A stretch of 64,000 nucleotides of DNA, from assembly GCA_030447305.1 (NCBI GenBank), contig JAUJPC010000001.1:327998-391997 (forward strand), in the 5' to 3' direction. Both the position numbers and the translations under genes were made by a program. The DNA comes from Actinomycetota bacterium (GTDB lineage Bacteria > Actinomycetota > CADDZG01 > JAHWKV01). The notes under the pieces are model-generated. The model was given only the letters and a program-made list of their open reading frames with translations, did no database searches and had not been told where the DNA came from. Shown here piece by piece: positions 27,474 through 36,498 of this stretch (its first letter is position 1; every line of letters begins with the position of its first letter).

Positions 27474-28520
27474 ATGCCGATAGCTAACGATGAGGCCTTC
27501 ACGTTCATGGGCCGCGACATGGCGGTCGATCTCGGGACGGCCAACACGTTGGTCTACGTCCGCGGTCGTGGCATCGTGCTGAACGAGCCCTCCGTGGTGG
27601 CCCTAAACACCAAGACGAACGCCATCCTGGCGGTTGGAAGCGAAGCAAAGCGGATGATCGGGCGGACACCGGGACATATTCTGGCCATTCGCCCCCTGAA
27701 GGACGGGGTAATCGCCGACTTCGAAGTAACCGAGAAGATGCTGCGGTACTTCATCCAGCGGGTACACAAGCGGCGGATGCTGGCCAAGCCTCGCGTGGTC
27801 ATCTGCGTCCCCTCCGGTATTACAGGGGTGGAGCAGCGGGCAGTGGAGGACGCAACGATCGCCGCCGGGGCGCGCAAGGTGTTCATTATCGAGGAGCCTA
27901 TGGCCGCAGCGATCGGAGCCGGCCTGCCGGTGCATGAGCCGGCCGGCAACATGGTGGTCGACATCGGCGGCGGAACCACCGAGGTGGCAGTGATCTCGCT
28001 TGGTGGAATCGTGACCAGCCTGTCCACCAGAATCGGCGGCGACGAACTGGACGACGCGATCATCAACTACATAAAGAAGGAATACTCCCTGATGCTGGGA
28101 GAGCGGACGGCTGAGGAGATCAAGATGACCATCGGGTCCTCCTTCCCGTTGCCCGACGAGCCGCACGCCGAGATCCGGGGCCGCGACCTGGTCACCGGGC
28201 TCCCGAAGACCATCATCGTGTCATCCGAGGAGATTCGACGCGCACTGGAGGAGCCGGTGCACTCGATAATCGACTCGGTGAAGACAACACTGGACAAGAC
28301 GCCGCCCGAGCTGGCGGCAGACATCATGGAGAAGGGAATAGTTCTTACCGGCGGAGGAGCCCTGCTGAAGGGACTCGACGAGCGGCTGAAGCATGAAACC
28401 GGGATGCCCATCCACGTCGCCGAGGGGGCGTTGTCGGCGGTGGCTATCGGCTCCGGCAAGTGTCTGGAAGAGTTCCAGGCGCTCAAGCGAGTCCTGATCT
28501 CGTCAGGATCGTCCCGCTAA
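27474..28520 (+). CDS. mreB: Rod shape-determining protein MreB (actin homologue)
   Basis: A 348-residue bacterial actin that orients lateral wall synthesis. ATPase motifs: phosphate-1 [11 protein letters not shown], phosphate-2 [13 protein letters not shown] and the adenosine motif [14 protein letters not shown] 27474 follows GGAG by 6 nt and was chosen over TTG 27462. It heads the mreBCD-mrdA-rodA cluster, so this organism is probably rod-shaped with sidewall elongation. This contrasts with actinobacteria such as Corynebacterium that lack mreB and grow from the poles. Confidence 0.96.
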   Translation: MPIANDEAFTFMGRDMAVDLGTANTLVYVRGRGIVLNEPSVVALNTKTNAILAVGSEAKRMIGRTPGHILAIRPLKDGVIADFEVTEKMLRYFIQRVHKRRMLAKPRVVICVPSGITGVEQRAVEDATIAAGARKVFIIEEPMAAAIGAGLPVHEPAGNMVVDIGGGTTEVAVISLGGIVTSLSTRIGGDELDDAIINYIKKEYSLMLGERTAEEIKMTIGSSFPLPDEPHAEIRGRDLVTGLPKTIIVSSEEIRRALEEPVHSIIDSVKTTLDKTPPELAADIMEKGIVLTGGGALLKGLDERLKHETGMPIHVAEGALSAVAIGSGKCLEEFQALKRVLISSGSSR

Positions 28521-28636
28521 ATCCTCGAACCGCTGCTTTACAAGTTCTTTCGCGTGGTTGGAAGATTTGACTTGCGTTTGCCTACCCCCAAGTAGAATGA
28601 CCCATACGCTGTCCACTAAGAAGGGACACCCAAGAT

Positions 28637-29494
28637 TTGATGTACCGTAAGTCCACCAGGCATCGGCTCGCGCTTGCAGCGCTTCTCGCCGCAACCGCCA
28701 CGGTGGTCACCCTGGATTTCCGCGAGAACGCCGGCGGCCCGCTGCACCGGGCGCAGGACATGGCGATCTCGGTAGTGGCGCCACTCCAGGATGGCGTAGG
28801 CCAGGTCTTCGGTCCGGTCGGCGACTTTCTCTCGGATCTGAGCAACGCCGGAACTCTCAAACAGGAAAACGCCCGACTGCAGGCCGAGCTGGAGAGGTTG
28901 ACGGCTCAACAGCGCCGGATTCCCGAGATCATGCATGAGAACGAGCGGCTCAAGGAGCTGGTCGGCGTCAAGGACCAGGATTGGGCGAAGGGACGCACCC
29001 TCGCAGTGCGAGTCATCGGCGACGGCCCCTCCAACTACGAGTGGACCGCCTTCGTTAACAGAGGGTCGGCCGACGGCATCAAGGAGAACATGACGGTGGT
29101 CTCGGCGCAGGGCCTCGTCGGCCGCACCTTCTTCGTAGCCGAAGAGTACTCCAAGGTGCTCCTGGTCATCGACCCTCAGCACTCGGTGGGGGCGCGGCTT
29201 ACCGGCACGGGCGAGACGGGCGTGGCGGCCGGACGGGGCCTCGAGGATCTTCGCATGGACCTCATCAGCCCGGACGTAGAGATAAAGGAGGGGGAGACGG
29301 TGGTCACCTCCGGCTTCAACCGGGGAATCTATCCGCCCGGTATTCCGATCGGCCGGGTTACCGAGGTTCAAAGGAACGAGGACGGCCTGACCAAGAGCGC
29401 CCGGGTAGAGCCGGTGGTCAACTTCACGGGGCTGGGAACGCTGCTCGTCCTGCTTGACTCCGGTCCCGTTGAGCCGCCTCAGCCTGAGGACTGA
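28637..29494 (+). CDS. mreC: Rod shape-determining protein MreC
   Basis: A 285-residue bitopic protein: transmembrane segment near residues 7-27, a coiled coil (NAGTLKQENARLQAELERLT) at about 75-110, and a beta-rich extracellular domain with GRTFFVAEEYSKVLLVID and GVAAGRGLEDL. It links MreB to the PBP2/RodA synthase. No strong ribosome site is seen near ATG 28637. A TTGACT...TAGAAT pair (28567-28595, wide 20-bp spacing) in the 116-bp gap after mreB may be a second promoter. Confidence 0.93.
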   Translation: MMYRKSTRHRLALAALLAATATVVTLDFRENAGGPLHRAQDMAISVVAPLQDGVGQVFGPVGDFLSDLSNAGTLKQENARLQAELERLTAQQRRIPEIMHENERLKELVGVKDQDWAKGRTLAVRVIGDGPSNYEWTAFVNRGSADGIKENMTVVSAQGLVGRTFFVAEEYSKVLLVIDPQHSVGARLTGTGETGVAAGRGLEDLRMDLISPDVEIKEGETVVTSGFNRGIYPPGIPIGRVTEVQRNEDGLTKSARVEPVVNFTGLGTLLVLLDSGPVEPPQPED

Positions 29495-29504
29495 TTGACG
29501 CGCC

Positions 29505-30011
29505 ATGAGAAGACCGTCGATTTTCGGGCTTACCCTGCTGACTGCGGTGCTGCTGCAAACCACGGTGTTCTCCAAGCTGAAGATTCTGGGGGTGTCGCCG
29601 GATCTGCTGCTTGCCGTGGTTATTTGCTTCGCGCTGCTGGAGGGACCGACCGTGGGGGCCGTGTTGGGATTCTCCGGCGGATTCCTCAGGGACCTGCTGC
29701 TGGATGCCCCGATAGGCCTGACCGGCCTGGCTTACCTGACGGTTGGGTACATCGCAGGGAGTATTCGGCCCTACATCAGCTCCACCAGCGTGTTCGTGCC
29801 CGCGGCCGGGGTGTTCGCCGGATCGGCGCTGGCCACGGTGCTCTACGAGATTTTTCAGGCATTGTTGGGACAGCGAACACCGCCGCTTTCCCGCTCTTTG
29901 CAGGTGGTGGTGCTCACCGCTGTCTACAACGCGATCCTGGTGCCTTTCATCTACCCTCCGGTGCGACGGATTGTCTCCTTCTACCGGCCCGAGAGGGTCT
30001 ACCAGTGGTGA
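29505..30011 (+). CDS. mreD: Rod shape-determining protein MreD
   Basis: A 168-residue integral membrane protein with five hydrophobic segments. It lies between mreC and the PBP2 gene, the standard position. Sequence conservation in MreD is low, so the call rests on size, topology and context (FGLTLLTAVLLQTTVFSKLK; LEGPTVGAVLGFSGGFLRDL). It starts 10 bp after mreC and ends 10 bp before mrdA. Confidence 0.88.
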   Translation: MRRPSIFGLTLLTAVLLQTTVFSKLKILGVSPDLLLAVVICFALLEGPTVGAVLGFSGGFLRDLLLDAPIGLTGLAYLTVGYIAGSIRPYISSTSVFVPAAGVFAGSALATVLYEIFQALLGQRTPPLSRSLQVVVLTAVYNAILVPFIYPPVRRIVSFYRPERVYQW

Positions 30012-30021
30012 GGTTCTTTAC

Positions 30022-31935
30022 ATGAGCCAGGCTGCACTGGGCACCACGCGGATCCGTCTGGCGTTTCTGGGGGCCATCTTTGCTTCCCTCATAGCGACAC
30101 TGGTTTTGCGGCTTTACTTCCTCCAGGTTCTGAACTCCGACGAGTTCGCCGCAGGTGCCGAGCGCAACCAGATCCGCCTGGTTCAAGAAGAGCCGGCCCG
30201 GGGCCAGATCCTGGATCGCAACGGCGAGGTGCTGGTGACCAACGGTATGTCTCTGGTGGTCTCGATCAAACGGCAGGAGCTGTCCCCCGAGCAGCTGACT
30301 CAGGTCAGCGAGCGCCTGGCCCAGGCATTGGGCGTGCCGGTGGACGACATCAACAAGCGCCTGGAAGACCGTACGCTGTCCGCCTTCACGCCGGTTCCGG
30401 TGGCCGAGAACGTGCCGGAGGACACGGTCGTCTACATCCGCGAGCATCAGGAGCAGTTCCCCGGCGTGGAGACCAAAGCGCAGCCGACCCGGGTCTACCC
30501 GCAGCAAAAGCTGGCGTCCCATCTACTCGGCTACCTGGGTGAGATCCTGCCTGAGCAGGTGGACGACGAGCGGTACAAGGAGCTCCAGTACCGGCCGGGG
30601 TCGGTCATCGGACGCGGCGGCATCGAGTACGCGTACGAGAAATACCTTCACGGCACGGAGGGATTGCGCAAGCTGGAGGTTGACTCCTCCGGAGAGGTCC
30701 GGCGGGTCCTGGCCAGACGTGAGCCGAAGAAGGGATTGGACCTCGTCACCACCATCGACGCCCGGATCCAAAAGGTCACCGAGGAGTCGCTGGCCCGAGG
30801 CTTGGAAAAGGCCAGGAACATCTACCATCCGGAGTCCCGCAAGAAGTACCTGGCACCTGCCGGCGGCGTGGTGGTCATGGATCCCCGCTCAGGGGAGATC
30901 ATTGCGATGGCGTCGTTCCCTGATTACGATCCCGGCGCCTTTGTGGGGGGCATCAGCCAGGCAGAGTACGACGAGCTCACCACGAAGAACCCCGCCTTTC
31001 CTCTGCTTAACCGGGGGATTCAGGCGGCATACGCGCCCGGATCCACCTTCAAGCCGGTCACCGCCGCCGCCGCGCTGGAGACCGGTGTGGCGCAGGTGAA
31101 TGGCCGCTACGCCTGCCCCGGTTCGGTACGAATCGCCGACCGGACCTTCCGGAACTGGAAGACCACCGACTCGGGAATGCTCACCTTCAACCAGGCGATG
31201 GCGGACTCCTGCGACACCATTTTTTATCCCTGGGGCCTGGAGTTCTACCGTACGTTCCGCAATAACAAGACCGAGGTGCTTCAGGACTACGCCCGCCGGT
31301 TCGGCTTCGGGAGAAGGACCGGGGTGGAGCTCCCATTCGAGAAAGCAGGCCGGGTGCCCGATGAGGGCTGGCTGAAGGCGGTCAACAAGGAGCTCCCCGA
31401 GGCGTTCCCATACGCCACCTGGCTCCCCGGCTACACCATCAACATGTCGATCGGACAGGGAGACGTTCTCGCTACTCCGCTTCAACTTGCAAACGCCTAC
31501 GCAGCGATTGCCAACGGCGGGATACTCCACCGGCCACACCTCGGCCTGAAGCTGCGGGACGGCAATGAGGAGAGAACCATAAACAACGAGTCCAAGCCGA
31601 GATCGGTGGCGGTGAGCCCGGCCAACCTGGCGGCAATTCAGGGGAGTCTCGAGGCGGTCACCACGGTTGGCACCGCCGCCAGCACCTTTGTGAACTCTCC
31701 GCTGAATGCGATAGGGGTGGCCGGCAAGACCGGAACCGCCGAGTTTGCCGGAAAGCAGCCCTTCGCCTGGTTTGCGGCGTACGCACCAGCACGCGACCCC
31801 CAGTACGTGGTGGCCGTAATGCTGGAGGAGGGCGGTCACGGAGGCGAGACGGCTGCTCCCATCGCCCGTCGGATCTTCGAGGGAATCTTCGAGTTCGAGC
31901 CGGCGGAAATCACGCCGCAAGCCGCGGTCGACTAG
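30022..31935 (+). CDS. mrdA: Penicillin-binding protein 2 (elongation-specific transpeptidase)
   Basis: A 637-residue class B PBP. It has an N-terminal transmembrane anchor (residues 12-32), a pedestal domain starting RGQILDRNGEVLVTN, and a C-terminal transpeptidase. Catalytic motifs: APGSTFKPVTA (Ser-x-x-Lys), SCD as the SxN-equivalent (MADSCDTIFY) and AGKTGTAEF (KTG). It crosslinks peptidoglycan along the sidewall with RodA, encoded 6 bp downstream. ATG 30022 was chosen; the open frame extends upstream antiparallel to nothing but inside mreD, in another frame. Confidence 0.95.
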   Translation: MSQAALGTTRIRLAFLGAIFASLIATLVLRLYFLQVLNSDEFAAGAERNQIRLVQEEPARGQILDRNGEVLVTNGMSLVVSIKRQELSPEQLTQVSERLAQALGVPVDDINKRLEDRTLSAFTPVPVAENVPEDTVVYIREHQEQFPGVETKAQPTRVYPQQKLASHLLGYLGEILPEQVDDERYKELQYRPGSVIGRGGIEYAYEKYLHGTEGLRKLEVDSSGEVRRVLARREPKKGLDLVTTIDARIQKVTEESLARGLEKARNIYHPESRKKYLAPAGGVVVMDPRSGEIIAMASFPDYDPGAFVGGISQAEYDELTTKNPAFPLLNRGIQAAYAPGSTFKPVTAAAALETGVAQVNGRYACPGSVRIADRTFRNWKTTDSGMLTFNQAMADSCDTIFYPWGLEFYRTFRNNKTEVLQDYARRFGFGRRTGVELPFEKAGRVPDEGWLKAVNKELPEAFPYATWLPGYTINMSIGQGDVLATPLQLANAYAAIANGGILHRPHLGLKLRDGNEERTINNESKPRSVAVSPANLAAIQGSLEAVTTVGTAASTFVNSPLNAIGVAGKTGTAEFAGKQPFAWFAAYAPARDPQYVVAVMLEEGGHGGETAAPIARRIFEGIFEFEPAEITPQAAVD

Positions 31936-31941
31936 GGCGCC

Positions 31942-33120
31942 ATGACTGATTTTGCGGGGTTCGGGAGCCGGAACTATGCGAGCCGAGACCGCATCTCCAT
32001 GTCGTCCAAGGCCCCAATCCGCCATGTTGACGGGTGGCTGATGCTGGCGGTGATGGGACTTACGGCCGTCGGTTGCATCGCCATCCGGTCGGCGTCGGCC
32101 CCCTTGCTGAACGTCAACGGCGAGGACCCCGACTACTACCTCAAGCGGCAGCTGATCTTTTTCTCGCTGGCCACCGTCGCCTTTGGGCTCACCCTGCTCG
32201 TTGACTACCGCCAACTGCAGCCCTACGCACCCTTTCTCTACGGAGCGGCGCTGTTCCTGCTGTTGGTCGTGCTCACCCCTTTGGGCCAGACGGTGAAGGG
32301 AGCGCAGCGCTGGATCAACCTGGGAGTCTTTCAGCTCCAACCCGCCGAGGTGATGAAGATCGGCTACATCATGTTTCTGGCGGCGGTGCTGTCCCGTGAG
32401 CGAAGGCAGGAGGGTCCGATCTCGGGTGCCACACCCGTCGTTCAGGCGATGTTACTTGCTGCGGTTCCGGTCTTCCTCATCTACCTGCAGCCAGATCTAG
32501 GTTCTTCGCTGGTCCTGGTGGCGGTCGCATTTGCCGTCCTTTTGGTTGCCGGGGTGCAGGTACGGTGGATGGTTCTGGTGGTTGTCGCCGGGCTGGCGAT
32601 GGGAGGGGTGGCGCTGAAGCTTGACGTGGTGCACCAGTACCAGATCGAGCGGTTGACGGCCTTTATGGATTCGGAGGCCGATCCACAGCGGACCGGTTTC
32701 AACCTGGAGCAGTCAAAGATCGCCATAGGATCGGGAGGGTTCGGTGGTAAGGGCTGGGGCAAGGGAACCCAGACGAACCTGGCCTACGTGCCGGAGCAGC
32801 GCACCGACTTCATCTTCACTGCCATCGGGGAGGAGCAGGGTTTCCTCGGAGGCGTCGTCATCTTGTCTCTTTTCAGTGTCGTCCTGTGGAGGTGCATTCG
32901 GACGGCTATGCTTTCGAAAGACCTTTTTGGTGCACTCGTGGCCGGCGGCGTTGCGGCCATGCTCGCTTTTCAGTTGTTTGTAAATATCGGCATGACGATC
33001 GGCATAATGCCCATCACGGGCATTCCTCTGCCTTTCGTGTCGTATGGAGGAACCTCGCTGATCACCAGCTTTGCTGGTGTGGGCGTTGTCATGAACATCC
33101 ATATGCGCCGATTCGTTTAG
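31942..33120 (+). CDS. rodA: Peptidoglycan glycosyltransferase RodA (SEDS family)
   Basis: A 392-residue polytopic protein with about ten helices and SEDS signatures: GAQRWINLGVFQLQPAEVMKI, YLQPDLGSSLVLV, AIGSGGFGGKGWGKGTQ, EQRTDFIFTAIGEEQGFLGG and the C-terminal GIPLPFVSYGGTSL. SEDS proteins polymerise lipid II; the partner PBP2 crosslinks. Position directly after mrdA in the mre cluster favours RodA over FtsW. The first 25 residues before the first helix are slightly longer than usual. Confidence 0.95.
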   Translation: MTDFAGFGSRNYASRDRISMSSKAPIRHVDGWLMLAVMGLTAVGCIAIRSASAPLLNVNGEDPDYYLKRQLIFFSLATVAFGLTLLVDYRQLQPYAPFLYGAALFLLLVVLTPLGQTVKGAQRWINLGVFQLQPAEVMKIGYIMFLAAVLSRERRQEGPISGATPVVQAMLLAAVPVFLIYLQPDLGSSLVLVAVAFAVLLVAGVQVRWMVLVVVAGLAMGGVALKLDVVHQYQIERLTAFMDSEADPQRTGFNLEQSKIAIGSGGFGGKGWGKGTQTNLAYVPEQRTDFIFTAIGEEQGFLGGVVILSLFSVVLWRCIRTAMLSKDLFGALVAGGVAAMLAFQLFVNIGMTIGIMPITGIPLPFVSYGGTSLITSFAGVGVVMNIHMRRFV

Positions 33121-33132
33121 ATCGGAGAGGAA

Positions 33133-35466
33133 TTGAATGATCAACCCCCAGAGGCGGTAGAGACCAAGCCGCCCGCTGCCAGCGCGAGTACGCCGCGCAA
33201 GCGGCGAACCACGCCGAAAGGCGATACAACAGGTTCTACAGAAGCCGAGCAGTCATCCCAAACATCTCCGGTAACGGCCGCACCGCGAAAGGCCGATGAA
33301 GCCGCGTCGCAAGGCAGCGGGAACAGCCAGGGTGGGGTCGGATCGTCTGAAACCGCCTCGCAGGAGGCAAAGAAGCGTCGGGCGCCCCGCTCCCGTGCGC
33401 GCAAGCCCAAGGCGGCCGATGCGGTGGCCGCAGACTTCCCTGACAACGCCGAGACACATTCGGCCACGCCGGCAGCGTCGGAGGCCGGCTCGGGTCAGCG
33501 AGCTTCTGACGGCCGTCCCACGGTTCCTTTCAGTGAACGCAGGTCGCGCGCGCCTCGTGCCCGCGCCAAGTCCGCTCCCGCTGCGGACGGCGCCGAACCT
33601 GCAGCCCCGGCAGCCGGCGAGCCGGCTGCCGCAACTGCTCCTTCGGAGCCTCAGGTCCTCTCAGGGTCCGAACCGGCGCCGGCCGCAGAGTCGGAAACCG
33701 AGGACCCCGGCGCCCCGGCAACCCGTCAAAGCCGTCCCCGCCGGCGCAGGAGCCGCTCGGGTGGGGGAGCTGGTTCAGCGGATGCGGCTCCGGCGGAGGT
33801 TCCGGCATCGGCTTTTGAGGAGTCGTCACCGGAAAGCCCCACAGCTGTTTCGGGGGCCGCTTCGGACCCCGCCGGTGAGTCCCTGGACGGGGGTGACGAG
33901 TCGGCGTCACCGGGAGATGCGGCCGCGGAAGCAGATGAGGCTGGTGAGCCGGGTAACGCAGCAACGACAGTTCGGACCAGGAACCGAAGGCGCCGCTCTC
34001 GCAACCGCGGCGGCGGATCGGGGACTGGATCAGATCAGTCGTCCGATCGGCCCAACGGCGCCGAGCCTCCAGACGACGCGGTGCCGGCTCCGAACGGCTC
34101 TGCATCGGCGGTCGCGACGGTGCCGGCGCTTGCCGAGCCCCAGACCGACGGCCGCCCAGGCTCCTCAATCAGCCGGGGCCGTAAGCGGCGCACCAGCCGG
34201 CGTCCACGTCTGGAGCACATCGCGCCGCTGGGTCCCCGCAAGATGCTGGTCACCACCGGCAACCGCCGCAGTCAGATCGCCGTGCTGGAAGGGCGTGAGC
34301 TGATCGAGCATTACGTCGCCAACCACGCGGACGAGTCCATCGTCGGCAACATCTACGTGGGCCGGGTGGAGAACGTACTTCCCGGCATGGAAGCGGCATT
34401 CCTCGATATCGGCGAGGCTCGGAATGCCGTTCTCTACGTGGGTGAGGTCGGCTACGAGGAGGACCTCGAAGGGCCGGCGCCGCGGATAGAGACGCTGCTG
34501 AAGTCCGGCCAGGCCGTCGTGGCGCAGGTGACCAAGGACCCGATGGGTTCCAAGGGCGCCCGCCTGACCACAGAGGTTTCGCTGGCCGGAAGGTACCTGG
34601 TCCTTGTCCCGAATAGCGACTCTCTGGGCATCAGCCGGAGGCTGGGGGACGCGGAGCGCCGGCGTCTGCGGGACATCGCCAACCGCCTCCGTCCTGAAGG
34701 CCACGGGATGATCGTCCGGACGGCTGCAATGGGGGCCTCCGAGGAGGACCTCGAGCGTGATGTTGCCCGGTTAACCCGCATCTGGAACGAGGTGTCGGAT
34801 CGCATCGAGGGCTCAAAGCCTCCGAAGCTGATCTACTCCGAACCGCCCCTGGCGATTCGGGTGGTCCGTGACCTGTTCACGTCCGACGTGGAGGAGGTCG
34901 TCGTTGACAGCGAGGAGTCCTACCACCAGATCAAGGACTATCTGGAGGAGGTTGCACCGGAATTCGGGGACCGGGTTCAGCTCTACACAGATCCCATGGG
35001 CCTCTTCGACAGGTACCAAATCACCGAGCAGGTCCGGAAGGCCATCGACCGGAAGGTCTGGCTACAGTCGGGCGGCCACATAGTGATCGACCGGACCGAG
35101 GCGATGACCGTCATCGACGTGAACACCGGGCGGTACGTCGGCAGGTCGACGCTGGAGGACACGGTTCTGCACGCCAACCTGGAAGCCGCCGAGGAAATAG
35201 CCAAGCAGCTCAGGCTGCGGGACATCGGCGGCATCATCGTCATCGACTTCATCGACATGGGGTACGAGCGCAACCGGGACGAGCTGCTGCGGACCTTCGA
35301 AAGGGCGTTGCTGCGGGACAAGACCCGGACCCAGGTCTACGGGGTTTCGGAGCTGGGCCTGGTGCAGATGACCCGCAAGAAGGTGTCGGAAGGTCTGCTG
35401 GAGGCGTTTTCGGACAAGTGCGAGGTTTGCGAGGGGCGGGGAGTGGTCCTCACCGAGCTCGGTTAG
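33133..35466 (+). CDS. rng: Ribonuclease E/G family protein with long disordered N-terminus
   Basis: A 777-residue protein. Residues 1-350 are low complexity: Ala/Pro/Glu/Ser-rich with Arg-rich islands (RRRRSRSGGG, RNRRRRSRNRGGG), a likely RNA- or protein-binding tail. Residues 365-775 form the RNase E/G core: an S1-like domain (GNIYVGRVENVLPGMEAAF), the catalytic DNase I-like domain with VIDVNTGRYVG and IGGIIVIDFIDM (the two metal-binding Asp), and a zinc-link CEVCEGRG at the end. The disordered arm is N-terminal, as in many actinobacterial RNase E proteins. The start is TTG 33133, after GGAGAGG. Role: endonucleolytic mRNA decay and rRNA/tRNA maturation. Confidence 0.93.
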   Translation: MNDQPPEAVETKPPAASASTPRKRRTTPKGDTTGSTEAEQSSQTSPVTAAPRKADEAASQGSGNSQGGVGSSETASQEAKKRRAPRSRARKPKAADAVAADFPDNAETHSATPAASEAGSGQRASDGRPTVPFSERRSRAPRARAKSAPAADGAEPAAPAAGEPAAATAPSEPQVLSGSEPAPAAESETEDPGAPATRQSRPRRRRSRSGGGAGSADAAPAEVPASAFEESSPESPTAVSGAASDPAGESLDGGDESASPGDAAAEADEAGEPGNAATTVRTRNRRRRSRNRGGGSGTGSDQSSDRPNGAEPPDDAVPAPNGSASAVATVPALAEPQTDGRPGSSISRGRKRRTSRRPRLEHIAPLGPRKMLVTTGNRRSQIAVLEGRELIEHYVANHADESIVGNIYVGRVENVLPGMEAAFLDIGEARNAVLYVGEVGYEEDLEGPAPRIETLLKSGQAVVAQVTKDPMGSKGARLTTEVSLAGRYLVLVPNSDSLGISRRLGDAERRRLRDIANRLRPEGHGMIVRTAAMGASEEDLERDVARLTRIWNEVSDRIEGSKPPKLIYSEPPLAIRVVRDLFTSDVEEVVVDSEESYHQIKDYLEEVAPEFGDRVQLYTDPMGLFDRYQITEQVRKAIDRKVWLQSGGHIVIDRTEAMTVIDVNTGRYVGRSTLEDTVLHANLEAAEEIAKQLRLRDIGGIIVIDFIDMGYERNRDELLRTFERALLRDKTRTQVYGVSELGLVQMTRKKVSEGLLEAFSDKCEVCEGRGVVLTELG

Positions 35467-35471
35467 TACTT

Positions 35472-35611
35472 GTCACTGCTAGTGACGAAGGCGGGTAAGC
35501 CGTCGGGGGGCTCCGAGAGCTGGAGTCGCCCGCCTCTCTGACGAAGGCGGGTAAGCCGCCGGGGGGCTCCGAAGGCTGGAGTCGCCCCGCCAACGGCTCA
35601 CCCGCCTTCTT
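35472..35611 (+). repeat. Hairpin plus two 56-bp tandem repeats ending in a terminator-like arm
   Basis: Five bases after the RNase stop is a perfect hairpin (GTCACT, GCT, AGTGAC at 35472-35486). It runs into two near-identical 56-bp units at 35483-35538 and 35539-35594, each starting TGACGAAGGCGGGTAAGCC. A complementary arm GGCTCACCCGCCTTC (35595-35609), followed by TTT, pairs 14 of 15 bases with either unit. The structure looks like a duplicated intrinsic terminator offering two alternative long hairpins. The rest of the 317-bp gap, to rplU, holds no gene. Confidence 0.75.
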
Positions 35612-35783
35612 TGGCATTGCCTAACCTGCCAGGCCAAGAGGGGAAGCAGCTCCCCGATAGGAATAACAGGGCATAGAGCGCGGGCCCGGCATCGGTTGGT
35701 ATGCTGTATGAATCCATCCGGCTTCATCGGGCCCTGATTCGGTTCGGCTCGCCCCCGGAATCTAGGAAAAAGAGGTCTTAGTC

Positions 35784-36176
35784 ATGTACGCGGTCATTAA
35801 GACGGGCGGCAAGCAGTACAAGGTAGCTGCCGGCGACGTTATTGAGGTTGAGCGTCTCAAGATCAAAGGGGACGATCCCACTCTGACTCTCACACCGCTG
35901 TTCGTCGTCGATGACGACGGCACGGCAATCTCCGGAGCCAAAGAGCTCGGCGGCTACAAGGTCGGCGTCAAGGTTGTCGGCGACACCAAAGGCGAAAAGC
36001 TGACCGTCTTCAAGTACCGAAACAAGTCCGGCTACCGCACCAAGACGGGGCACCGCCAGCAGTACTCGCTCATTGAGATCACCTCCATCGGTGACCAGGC
36101 AAAGAAGGCCAAGGCGGCACCGGCGGAGACGTCGGGGTCCGACAATTCTGGTAGCGTGGATAGCAATGGCTCATAA
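35784..36176 (+). CDS. rplU: 50S ribosomal protein L21
   Basis: A 130-residue L21 ([37 protein letters not shown]), an early-assembly protein that contacts 23S rRNA and L20. After the conserved core it has a 25-residue Lys/Ala/Ser-rich tail ([18 protein letters not shown]), an extension seen in some actinobacteria. An AAAAAGAGG ribosome site precedes the ATG. Its last 11 bp overlap the start of rpmA. Confidence 0.96.
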   Translation: MYAVIKTGGKQYKVAAGDVIEVERLKIKGDDPTLTLTPLFVVDDDGTAISGAKELGGYKVGVKVVGDTKGEKLTVFKYRNKSGYRTKTGHRQQYSLIEITSIGDQAKKAKAAPAETSGSDNSGSVDSNGS

Positions 36177-36426
36177 GAAGGGCGCTTCGGCGTCAAGGAA
36201 CGGAAGAGACTCCAACGCGCAGCGTCTGGGGGTCAAGGTGTTCGGCGGACAGGTAGTCAGCGCCGGTTCCATCCTCGTGCGCCAGAGGGGAACCCGGATC
36301 CATCCGGGAACCCTGGTCGGCAAAGGCAAGGATGACACGTTGTTTGCCACCGTGGACGGCGAGGTCAAATACCACCAGCGCGCCGGCCGACACCTGGTCA
36401 GCGTCATTCCTCCAAAAGACAACTAG
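36166..36426 (+). CDS. rpmA: 50S ribosomal protein L27
   Basis: An 86-residue L27 starting [20 protein letters not shown]. The N-terminal tail reaches the peptidyl-transferase centre. It begins directly with MAHKKG, lacking the cleavable N-terminal extension found in Firmicutes. The ATG lies inside the end of rplU (overlap 36166-36176), so re-initiation may set the L21:L27 ratio. No independent ribosome site is evident. Confidence 0.96.
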   Translation: MAHKKGASASRNGRDSNAQRLGVKVFGGQVVSAGSILVRQRGTRIHPGTLVGKGKDDTLFATVDGEVKYHQRAGRHLVSVIPPKDN

Positions 36427-36498
36427 GCGCCACTCCCTCCGGGAGCTCGAGCGGCACTGAAGGATCTTCCCTTAAGTTTCACTCCTAGGCGGTAACCC

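Noticed and set aside
28616-29575. 319-codon minus-strand frame over mreC
   Set aside because: Antisense shadow; no recognisable domain and mreC is intact on the other strand.
30889-32340. 483-codon minus-strand frame across mrdA and rodA
   Set aside because: Fully antisense to two well-conserved cell-wall genes; a GC-rich shadow frame.
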